Assembly: GCA_024277115.1 (NCBI GenBank)
Contig: JAJRVW010000227.1
Location: 1 to 38,283 of the forward strand
Reading direction: 5' to 3'
Origin: Calditrichota bacterium
GTDB taxonomy: Bacteria > Calditrichota > Calditrichia > Calditrichales > J004
Length of the DNA: 38,283 bases
The notes under the pieces were generated by a model, which was given only the letters and a program-made list of their open reading frames with translations, ran no database searches and was not told where the DNA came from. Position 1 is the stretch's first letter, and every line of letters begins with the position of its first letter. Below are positions 15,913 through 24,600 of the stretch, piece after piece. Made by a program: the position numbers and the translations under genes.

Positions 15913-16764
15913 ATGCTTAAAATAAATGACATTTCACTCTCTGAAGCTGAAAAAATTTTAGAACAAGAAACACCACAAGAGGTTTTGGATTTTTATAACC
16001 GTTCGTATAAAATCTCTTCAGAACAGGTTGAATTTTATCAGAAAAATGGCTTCATCACTTTAGAGGGGGTTCTATTTGGGCCTGCCCTGGACTTTGCAAA
16101 ACGAGTAATGGAAGCGGCCGTAATAGTGCGCAAAAGAGATGATAAAAGAAGCTTCGAGGAAAAAAGCCCTTACGAACAGTCATTTCTGCAATGCGGCTTT
16201 TTAGCTTTTGATTCACAACCGGTAAAAGACTATGTCTTTGGAAAAAGGTTCGCCGGTATAGCCAAAGACCTGATGCAGGTCGAAGGCATACGGTTGTGGC
16301 ATGATCAGGCTTTGTTTAAAGAAGCCGGTGGCCGTGCAACACCGGTACATCAAGATAGCAGCTATTGGCCTGTCTCAAACCCGGAACTGACGACCACCAT
16401 CTGGCTTGCCTTAAACGAAGCATCCATCGAAAAAGGCTGTTTGTACTTTTATCCGGAATCGCACCGGGCAAAAAAAGAATATGTCGATATTTTTAACAAG
16501 CCACACCAACCTGAGCAATTAAGCGACCATAAAAAAATTTACGCCCCTTTAAAGGCCGGGGACGCTAGTTATCACTCGGGGTTAACCTTTCATGCTACGG
16601 ATAACAACAAAACCGATAAACTGCGGGAAGGTATGACCATGATTTATATTAATGATGGTAACAGATTTGATGCTTCAGACAAAAGAAACAATACCCACAA
16701 ATCGTGCGAAGATTTGAAAGAGGGTCAAATAATTGACACAAAGTATACACCTGTTTTAATCTAA
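15913..16764 (+). CDS. Phytanoyl-CoA dioxygenase (PhyH) family Fe(II)/2-oxoglutarate oxygenase
   Basis: 283 residues. The double-stranded beta-helix shows the iron triad: H146 and D148 in PVHQDSSYWP, and H227 in HSGLTFHATDNN, with R238 downstream suited to bind 2-oxoglutarate. The TIWLALNEASIEKGCLYFYPESH strand-loop run is diagnostic of PhyH enzymes. It needs O2, Fe(II) and 2-oxoglutarate and usually hydroxylates an aliphatic carbon. It sits between the corrinoid protein and MtaB and ends 16 bases before MtaB, so it is very likely co-expressed with a methyltransferase system that is normally oxygen-sensitive. It may prepare or oxidise the methylated substrate; the substrate is unknown. Confidence 0.9.
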   Translation: MLKINDISLSEAEKILEQETPQEVLDFYNRSYKISSEQVEFYQKNGFITLEGVLFGPALDFAKRVMEAAVIVRKRDDKRSFEEKSPYEQSFLQCGFLAFDSQPVKDYVFGKRFAGIAKDLMQVEGIRLWHDQALFKEAGGRATPVHQDSSYWPVSNPELTTTIWLALNEASIEKGCLYFYPESHRAKKEYVDIFNKPHQPEQLSDHKKIYAPLKAGDASYHSGLTFHATDNNKTDKLREGMTMIYINDGNRFDASDKRNNTHKSCEDLKEGQIIDTKYTPVLI

Positions 16765-16780
16765 AACCGAGGGATGTAAA

Positions 16781-18102
16781 TTGAAGCACTATACAAAATT
16801 GGCCATTTCAAACCCCGATGATTTAATATTTGGGAGATCACCCCATCCTGTAAAATGCGGGAATAACCTGACAATTGGTGGCGGACAGGTTTACCCGGAA
16901 ATAAATTTCACCTTACCAACAATGTTAATTGATGAAGCCGGCTGGAAGGACGTGTTACAGCATTATGACGATATTTGTAAAAAAGTTTTAAGACGTTCAC
17001 TTAAGCTTGAGATTCCGGGACTTGTAATGGAATTTGAGCAACTTCCGCCTATGACAATGAAACCGGAGTGGGGTGCAGAAATTACAACCCTTATTAAAAA
17101 CCATCTCGATAATTTTTACAATAAAACCGGCATCCCAACCGCACTTAGGGTAACCATTGTCGACTTACGTGATGCAGACCGCCCACCGTTACTACGTCAT
17201 GGAAAAGTTGGGAAACTACACACAAGGCATTTGAAATGGCTGCCCAAGCCGGAGCGGATATTCTCTCAATCGAATCGGTTGGGGGTAAAGAAGTGCACGA
17301 CCAGGCATTGATGTATGGCGATCTGGCGGGGATTGTAAGCAGTTTGGGCATACTTGCCTGCAATGATGTAGGCTGGCTCTGGGAAGAAATCTCCTCCATT
17401 TGCGACGATTACAAAACTATTCCCGGCGGGGACACAGCGTGTGGTTTTTCCAACACAGCAATGCAATTGGCCGGACAAGGCATGCTGCCCTCTACATTGG
17501 CTGCATTAGACCGGGCGGCTTCGGCACCACGAAGTTTGGCCGCATTTGCACATGGCGCCATTGGGCCATCAAAAGATTGTGCCTACGAAGGCCCAATAAT
17601 AAAAGCGATTACCGGTGTACCGATAAGCATGGAAGGCAAATCCTCCTGCTGCGCACATTTTAGCCCTTTGGGAAATATCGCCGGTGCCGCTGCCGACTTA
17701 TGGAGTAATGAATCGGTTCAAAATATTCAGCTTTTAAGCGGTACGGCCCCCGAAGCCTTTTTAGAATTATTAGCGTACGATTGCCGCCTCTTTAATACCG
17801 CCTCTACTAAAAATCCGTTGATGTACCGCGACTTAATGGTAGAAAGCGATTTGCCACACAGCCCGGAAGCACTAATTTTGGAACCGCAAACTGTTATAAA
17901 TATTGCCAGCGAAATTATCAAAAAAGAAAACGGATTTGACCAGACAAAAGTGGCTGTTAAATGTGCAGCACAGGCAATTTTAGAAGCAGTCGAATCTAAA
18001 AAAATTATTTTAAATACTGGGGAAACAAATTGGCTCAAAACCTTACCCCATCAGCTTGATCAATTACCGGAAAATGAGGAGGCCGCTTTAGAATATTTGT
18101 AA
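16781..18102 (+). pseudogene. mtaB: MtaB-type methanol:corrinoid methyltransferase, 1-nt frameshift
   Basis: MtaB moves the methyl group of methanol (or a close analogue) onto a corrinoid protein. Reading from TTG 16781 (GAGGG nearby) gives the N-terminal 142 residues up to DADRPPLLRHGKV. The family sequence then continues in another frame from 17209 as WETTHKAFEMAAQAGADILS. One T missing in the GTT at 17207-17209 explains this. The repaired protein would be about 440 residues against about 460 for the archaeal enzyme. The three zinc ligands of MtaB align with E165 (LSIESVGG), C221 (GGDTACGFSN) and C267 (GPSKDCAYE), so the catalytic core is conserved and the damage looks recent or artefactual. 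It lies in the corrinoid block between the dioxygenase and the activation protein. Confidence 0.9.
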
Positions 18103-18149
18103 ATAAATTTTGGTTCATTTTTTAACCACACTTCGTATGGATTATAGTC

Positions 18150-18875
18150 ATGGCCACAAACCAGGCTTTACAAATTCAGTCGTTTAATGTGCCTGTGGAC
18201 GCGCTTCCACTTCAGCCCGATTTAATATTACAGGCAATGGGTTATGATCCAAAGACAAAACAAAATATTCCAGGCTTGTTGATCCAGGAAATTGAAAGAT
18301 TTATAAATGACGCGCCAAATCATCTGGACATTCAAGGAGGGTTCAGACAATTTTCTCCGGCCGAGGTCATCATAAACAAAAACGATATTTTACTAATAGA
18401 TAAAATATTACAAAGCGGACGTATTATTAACGGACAAATAAAGCAAGCCGAAAGCCTCCTTGTTTTTGTATGTACTCTTGGCCATAAATACGATGCCTGG
18501 ATAAAATCAATCACCGTAACGGATGACATGTTTTCCACTTATATTATAGATACAATCGGCTCCGAGCTTGTAGAGCTGGCCATCGATTGGCTTGAAAAGC
18601 AGATGATAGGTGTACATTGCTCAAGAATGGGAGTGAGCCACAGCAATCGTTTTAGCCCCGGCTATTGTGGTTGGCCTTTGATGGACCAGCATAAAATATT
18701 TTCATTTTTACCTCCAAATTTTTGCGGGATTTTCCTGCACGACTCTGCACTGATGCGCCCGGTTAAATCCGTCAGCGGAATTTATGGTTTGGGAAAAAGC
18801 ATAAAAAAGAAAGCCTACCAATGTTCCATTTGTGATAAAATGGATTGTTTTAAGAGATATCATCAAGCGATTTAA
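18150..18875 (+). CDS. MetH activation-domain-like protein, probable corrinoid reactivator
   Basis: 241 residues resembling the SAM-binding activation region of cobalamin-dependent methionine synthase, found as a stand-alone protein in corrinoid methyltransferase clusters. Diagnostic run: RFSPGYCGWPLMDQHKIFSFL at about 168-188 (RxSPGYxxWP...Q), and then LHDSALMRPVKSVSGIYGLG. The C-terminal CSICDKMDC (Cys x2 Cys x4 Cys) is common in this family and may bind metal. It could help return inactive Co(II) to Co(I), using SAM or supporting a reductase. It is 47 bases after MtaB and closes the block. The partner electron donor is not obvious; the nearby FMN reductase is one candidate. Confidence 0.85.
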   Translation: MATNQALQIQSFNVPVDALPLQPDLILQAMGYDPKTKQNIPGLLIQEIERFINDAPNHLDIQGGFRQFSPAEVIINKNDILLIDKILQSGRIINGQIKQAESLLVFVCTLGHKYDAWIKSITVTDDMFSTYIIDTIGSELVELAIDWLEKQMIGVHCSRMGVSHSNRFSPGYCGWPLMDQHKIFSFLPPNFCGIFLHDSALMRPVKSVSGIYGLGKSIKKKAYQCSICDKMDCFKRYHQAI

Positions 18876-19016
18876 ACCGGCCGTACAATAAAAATACGCT
18901 CCACGGATAGCACCCCACTCTCCTAAGAAAATTATTATAAACCCTGCCTTGCCATTTCTATCCCTTGTCTTTAAGACGAACTAATATTACCTTTAAAAGT
19001 ATCAATCCATTTAAAA

Positions 19017-19751
19017 TTGAAGATTTTTATGCGCAGCAAAGTCCATCGATTGAGAGTACTTGCCCGAAAGCTAATTTCTCCATTGCTTAAGTGGTTTTAT
19101 TTAAAATACACAAGCAAAGATCAAAAATTTAAATATCAGGATATTGAGCTGGATATTTATGCAGGTGTCTTTCCCCCACGTTTTTTCCATACTACCCATT
19201 TCCTTTTGGACTATTTAACAAAACAGGAAATAGCCGATGCCAGTTTTTTAGAGTTGGGTGCCGGAACCGGGTTAATTTCGCTTTATGCGGCACAGCAGAC
19301 GGCCAAGGTTACGGCTTCTGATATAAGTGAAATTGCCGTTAATAATATTAAAACCAACGCCCAAAAGAACAATTTTAAAATTTCCGTAATAAAATCTGAC
19401 CTGTTTAAAAAAATCCGTAAAAAAAGTTTTGACTGGATTGTAATAAACCCGCCATTTTATCCCAGCACCCCACAAAGTGATCCTGAATATGCCTGGTATT
19501 GTGGCGAAAATTTTGAATACTTTGAAAATCTTTTTAAAAATATTTCGAGCTATATGAACGAGAACAGCCACGTTATTATGGTTCTTTCGGACAGGGCACC
19601 TATTAAGAAAATCATTTTTATCGCCGGAAAAAACAATATTATAATGCGGGTGGAATCATTGAAAAAACACCTTTTGGAACGCAGTTTCATTTTTACGCTC
19701 AATAAAGGCTTAGAACTGGAAACCAATCCTTCCGATTTTTCCCGGTTTTAA
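19017..19751 (+). CDS. Small-domain (MTS-type) SAM-dependent methyltransferase
   Basis: 244 residues. Motif I LELGAGTG is at 78-85, SDISEIAVNNIKTNA follows at 101-115, and the catalytic NPPFYP is at 144-149, which marks N- or O-methyltransferases acting on nucleobases or glutamine (HemK/RsmC/YfiC-like). The product starts at TTG 19017, or at ATG 19029 if the first four residues are not used. It is 141 bases after the corrinoid-block activator, so it may be separate. Its target is unknown: tRNA, rRNA or release factor are all possible. Confidence 0.82.
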   Translation: MKIFMRSKVHRLRVLARKLISPLLKWFYLKYTSKDQKFKYQDIELDIYAGVFPPRFFHTTHFLLDYLTKQEIADASFLELGAGTGLISLYAAQQTAKVTASDISEIAVNNIKTNAQKNNFKISVIKSDLFKKIRKKSFDWIVINPPFYPSTPQSDPEYAWYCGENFEYFENLFKNISSYMNENSHVIMVLSDRAPIKKIIFIAGKNNIIMRVESLKKHLLERSFIFTLNKGLELETNPSDFSRF

Positions 19752-19877
19752 AAGGTGTATTTGTAAACTGGGGCAAGAAAGAAATTATGTTTTGTTGGAA
19801 GAAGAAAATTATTTTTATTAAATTGATCTTCAAGCAATTAAAATATTCCCATCTACAATTAAAATGAGAGACATTAT

Positions 19878-20222
19878 ATGAGCAACCTGAAAAAAGTACT
19901 CATCCCGGCTGTTTTAGTTTTTGCGGCCTATGCAATCTATCTTTTAATGCCCACCACAGAAATTGGCTTGTTTGACAGAATTCGCGCCGCAGGAGAAATT
20001 AATCAGCCCGTTAACGTGTATGTAAACGCAGCAAAAGGTTTTGATCGCGATGCACAAGGGAATATCAAGGCTTTTTATGCGACTGATAGTCGAAATGACG
20101 AGGCTTTAATCTCCCTCAAAACCCCAGGTCCAAAAGAAATTGCCACAGCAAAAGTAGTTGAAATATTAGGCCACATGCACGGGAGTAATTTTGTAGCTGT
20201 CCGTGTTGTCGTTGTGGAATAA
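19878..20222 (+). CDS. Small membrane-anchored protein of unknown function, weakly CcmE-like
   Basis: 114 residues. One N-terminal hydrophobic helix (about 6-24, VLIPAVLVFAAYAIYLLM) is followed by a soluble beta-rich domain of about 85 residues (RIRAAGEINQPVNVYVN, GNIKAFYATDSRNDEALI, KVVEILGHMHGSNFVA). The layout resembles a membrane-tethered OB-fold such as the heme chaperone CcmE, but the heme-binding HxxxY pattern is not evident, so the name is not given. A GAGAG sequence lies before the ATG, and a strong terminator follows, so it is probably monocistronic. Confidence 0.75.
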   Translation: MSNLKKVLIPAVLVFAAYAIYLLMPTTEIGLFDRIRAAGEINQPVNVYVNAAKGFDRDAQGNIKAFYATDSRNDEALISLKTPGPKEIATAKVVEILGHMHGSNFVAVRVVVVE

Positions 20223-20268
20223 TAGGCATCATTAAAGCCCCGCGTTACAGGCAATTTATAATTTTTAT

Positions 20269-20308
20269 AAACAGCCTCATTATTTCTTCATGAGGCTGTT
20301 TATTTTTC
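20269..20308 (+). terminator. Rho-independent terminator
   Basis: AAACAGCCTCAT (20269-20280) pairs exactly with ATGAGGCTGTTT (20290-20301) and is followed by a T-rich tail. It isolates the small membrane protein gene from the rnf operon. Confidence 0.9.
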
Positions 20309-20614
20309 AAGCTTCTTCATAGCATTAATCCAATTTTTAAGCAAACTATCTCCTTTAAATTTTAGACCAGTAAAAAAAAGCTAGCTCATATTATTATTGT
20401 TTATAAAAAACACTCATTTTTCCTAAAAACGATTTACAAATAATTTCCTCTCAAAATAAGCGCGAAAAGTGATAAAATTTTATTTGATCATGCAAATCTT
20501 ATTGTTATATTTGAGGATGAAATAATTTTCAAGACAAAAAAGTCTTTTATTGCATATTTTGGGTAAATATCCCATTATGTAAAAGTTCTAATAAATACAG
20601 ACTGGTATTATTTA
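20309..20614 (+). promoter_or_regulatory. Presumed promoter/leader of the rnf-nifJ operon
   Basis: This 306-base AT-rich stretch has no supported gene. It contains an imperfect dyad TTTGATCATGCAAA at 20483-20496, with TTTG/CAAA ends that could suit a CRP/FNR-type regulator. It also has a small hairpin AAGAC/GTCTT at 20531-20546. No confident -35/-10 pair was found. Redox control is plausible from the genes served, not from the sequence. Confidence 0.35.
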
Positions 20615-21481
20615 ATGCTGATAATAATCTCTATCGCTGCCCTTGGCGGACTTACCCTGCTCCTGGCCACAATGCTTATTGTTGCCAATAAAAAACTCCA
20701 TGTAGAAGAAGACCCCAGAATTGACATTGTTGAAGATATGCTACCCCATGCAAATTGCGGCGCGTGTGGTTTTCCCGGATGCCGTCCTTTTGCAGAGTCG
20801 CTTGTTAATGGCGGATCATTGCCCGGAAAATGTACGGTTAGTTCCGAAGAAGGCCGGGTTGAAATTGCCCAGTTTTTAGGTGTGGATGTTGGCGCAGCCG
20901 AAAAACAAGTTGCACGGTTGGCCTGTGCAGGAGGCACCAATGTTGCGCGCAACCGGGCACAGTACCAAGGCTTGCAAACTTGCCAGGCAGCTTCCTTGGT
21001 TTCCGGTGGTGGCAAAGATTGTTTTTGGGGCTGCCTGGGCCTAGCTGATTGTGAAGTTGTGTGTGATTTTGATGCCATTACTATGAACGGCTTTTCAATC
21101 CCGGTTGTAAATGAAGATAAATGTACAGCTTGTGGCGATTGTGTGGAAGTATGTCCCAAAGACTTGTTTTCCATTCAGCCGGAAAGCAACCGGCTTTGGG
21201 TGGCATGTAAAAACCTTGATGCCGGCGATGAAATTCTTGAAGGTTGCCAGGTTGGATGCACGGCCTGTGCACGCTGTGAGATGGATGCGCCCGGCAACTT
21301 AATCACCATGAAAAATAATTTACCCGTTATTGATTATTCCCAAAACCATAATACACAGGTTCCTATCCAACGCTGCCCCACTGGGGCCATAGTCTGGCTG
21401 GATAAAAAGAAAGGTGTTATTAAAGGTGAAAAAAGTAAAAAAATAATCCGCAAAGGTGAACGGAGGATAGCAACAACATAA
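20615..21481 (+). CDS. rnfB: Rnf electron-transport complex subunit B
   Basis: 288 residues. An N-terminal membrane anchor (about 2-24) precedes the Fe-S domain with C48, C51, C56 and C73 (NCGACGFPGC). Ferredoxin-type clusters follow: C170, C173, C176, C180 (CTACGDCVEVCP) and the C211-C221 group (CQVGCTACARC) with C254. RnfB is the entry point that accepts electrons from reduced ferredoxin. It is normally last in rnf operons (CDGEAB); here it is first, and the gene for a ferredoxin-reducing enzyme follows it 141 bases on. That gap contains no gene. Confidence 0.95.
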   Translation: MLIIISIAALGGLTLLLATMLIVANKKLHVEEDPRIDIVEDMLPHANCGACGFPGCRPFAESLVNGGSLPGKCTVSSEEGRVEIAQFLGVDVGAAEKQVARLACAGGTNVARNRAQYQGLQTCQAASLVSGGGKDCFWGCLGLADCEVVCDFDAITMNGFSIPVVNEDKCTACGDCVEVCPKDLFSIQPESNRLWVACKNLDAGDEILEGCQVGCTACARCEMDAPGNLITMKNNLPVIDYSQNHNTQVPIQRCPTGAIVWLDKKKGVIKGEKSKKIIRKGERRIATT

Positions 21482-21622
21482 TAACATAAGGCGCGTTTTC
21501 CCAACAGCTACTTTTCTGCTTATGAGCAACCTGCTCCAAACAGGTTTAGAAGTAAATTGAGGAGCAGTAAAAAATTTTAAATTATATAAGACTAAAGAAT
21601 CTTAATACATAAGGAGCCAATC

Positions 21623-24600
21623 ATGGCTAAAGACGATAAAAAATTCAAATATACCGGCACACGTGTTGCACTCGATGGAAACACCGCAGCCATTATGTGC
21701 GAACGTGAATCCACTGATGCAGCAGGTGCTTACCCCATTACTCCATCTACACAGATGGGCGAATATTGGGCCGAAGAAGCTGCCAAAGGCCATTTAAATA
21801 TCTCGGGCCGTCCTCTTATTTTTATTGAACCGGAGGGTGAACACGCTGCCGCAGCTGTTACAGCCGGGCTTTCCATGACGGGCTTACGTGCCTCAAACTT
21901 TTCATCCGGCCAGGGAATTGCTTATATGCACGAATCCTTGTATGCCGCTGTTGGTAAACGCCTGACTTATGTATTAAATATTGGTGCGCGGGCCATGACA
22001 AAATCTACCCTAAACGTACATGCCGGGCATGATGATTATCATGCCGTTGATGATACGGGATTCTTCCAGCTATTTGCAAAAAACTCGCAACATGTAGCGG
22101 ATATGAATATTATTTCGCATCGCATTGCCGAGCTGGCCTTAACACCGGGCATCATTGCCCAGGACGGTTTTTTAACAACACATTTAATTGAATCTATGCT
22201 TATCCCCGAACGGGCATTAATCGAAGAATATCTTGGCCGCCCGGACGACTTGATCGAAACGCCCACACCGGCACAAAAAATTATTTATGGCGATACACGC
22301 CGCCGTATCCCGGAACTGTGGGATGTAGATAATCCTGTTATGGCCGGTATTGTGCAAAACCAGGATTCATACATGCAGAGTGTAGCAGCCCAGCGTCCAT
22401 TCTTTTTTGATCATATTCAGGAACTGACAGAACAAGCCTTTGAAGAATACTATCAATTAACAGGCCGCCGTTATGAACGCGTGATGAGTTACAAAGCAGA
22501 GGATGCAGACTATCTAATCTTAGGCCAGGGAAGTATTGTACCAAGCGCCGAAGTTGTAGTCGATTATCTTCGTGAAACCCGCGGTTTAAAAGTTGGTGTG
22601 ATCGATCTTGTGATGTTCCGTCCTTTCCCCGGCGATTTAATCAGTAAATTTCTCAAAGGTAAAAAAGGGGTTGCCGTACTGGAACGTCTTGATCAGCCAT
22701 TAGCAGTTGATTTACCAATAATGCGCGAGATTCGTGCTACGCTTACCAAATGTGTGGAAAACGGCCTTCATAAAAAAGATAAACCTTACGCCGACCTGGA
22801 AAGCTATAAACAATCGGATGTACCAGCCCTTTATTCGGGATCTTTTGGAATGGGCAGCAGGGATTTACAGCCCGAAGGTATCATTGGCACCATTGAAAAT
22901 ATGCTGCCTGATGGCAAGCAGAAAAAACTTTTCTATCTTTCGATTGATTTTATCCGTGAAACGGCGCACACGCCTAAACAGCAAATTTATCAGGAAACAA
23001 TCGAAGACGCTTACCCGAATGTGAAAGAACTGGCCATTCATGGAACTGAAAATCCTAACCTGATGCCCGATGGCGCCATCACTGTCCGCTTTCACTCTGT
23101 GGGTGGATGGGGCGCGATCACCACAGGTAAAAACCTGGCCATGACCCTTTTTGATTTGTTGGGCTATAATATTAAGGCCAACCCCAAATATGGTTCGGAG
23201 AAAAAAGGACAGCCTACAACTTATTATCTGGCCGCAGCACCGGAGCCAATCCGTATTAACTGCGAATATTTTTATGTAGATGTTGTGCTCTCCCCCGATC
23301 CTAATGTGTTTGGCCATACAAATGCACTGGCCGGCCTGAAAGATGAAGGTTATTTCATCATCCAAAGTGATAAAGAAAGCGCCGATGAAGTATGGGGCAG
23401 TATTCCCAAACATTATCAAAAAACAATTATTGACCGTAAAATCCATATCTATTATATCGACGGTTTTAAAATTGCCCGTGAAGAAGCGACTGATCCCGAG
23501 CTACAACTTAGGATGCAGGGTATTGCTTTCCAGGGCGCATTTTTTGCCGCATCACCGGTTATGAAACAAACAGGCCTTTCGGAAGAAAAACTATTAGCGG
23601 CCATTCACGATCAACTGCAACACAAATTTGGCGGTAAAGGCCAACGTGTGGTGGATGACAATATGCGCGTTGTAAAACGTGGTTTTGATGAAATCACTGA
23701 AATCACCAATAAGGTCCTTGGCGCAGGACATGCCAAAGATGAAAAAATCATCACAACACCGGCCCTGCCAATGATGGTGAAAAATATCCCTGTAAGTGAA
23801 TCACGCATGACGGACATCCATCGCTTCTGGGAGCAAACAGGTAATTTTTATTTGCGTGGTTTGGGTAACGACAACCTGACAGACCCATTTATCGGTTTAA
23901 GCGTTATGCCGGCTGTGTCTTCATTATTCCGCGATATGACAGGCATCCGTTTTGACCACCCCGAATGGATTGCCAATAATTGTACTGCCTGCGGAAACTG
24001 CTACACTGTTTGCCCCGATACGGCTATCCCCGGATTGGTAAGCGAAGTTTCCGGCGTACTGGACACAATCGTAAGACGTGTTAAAAAGAACCATGATAAA
24101 GTCGAGCTATTGCCAAAGGCCGTGCGGCAAATGGAAACTAAGCTGCGTGGCTTATTAAATGAAGCGCGCAATGGCGCTACGGTAAGCGACCATATCAGCA
24201 AGGCCATTGACCTGACCATAAAGGACAGCGATAATGCCACAGCACTGACCAAAGAGTTTAAATGGTTCCGCGAAGAATTGGGCGATTTTCAATTTGCCCT
24301 TACCCGGCCTTATTATGACGTCCACGAAAAGAAAGCCCCAAATAGCGGCGGGTTGTTCAGCATTACGGTAAACCCGATGACTTGTAAGGGTTGTATGGAA
24401 TGCGTTGAAGTGTGCGATGATGACGCGCTAAGGCCGATCACACAAACAGACGCGACGGTTAAACGCCTGCGCAAAGAATGGGATTTGTGGATGGACTTAC
24501 CAAATACACCGCCTAAATTTAACCGTGTTGACGATCTTGAAGAAAAAATTGGCGCCCTCGAAACAATCTTGCTAAACAAAGAAGCCTACCTGAATTTTGC

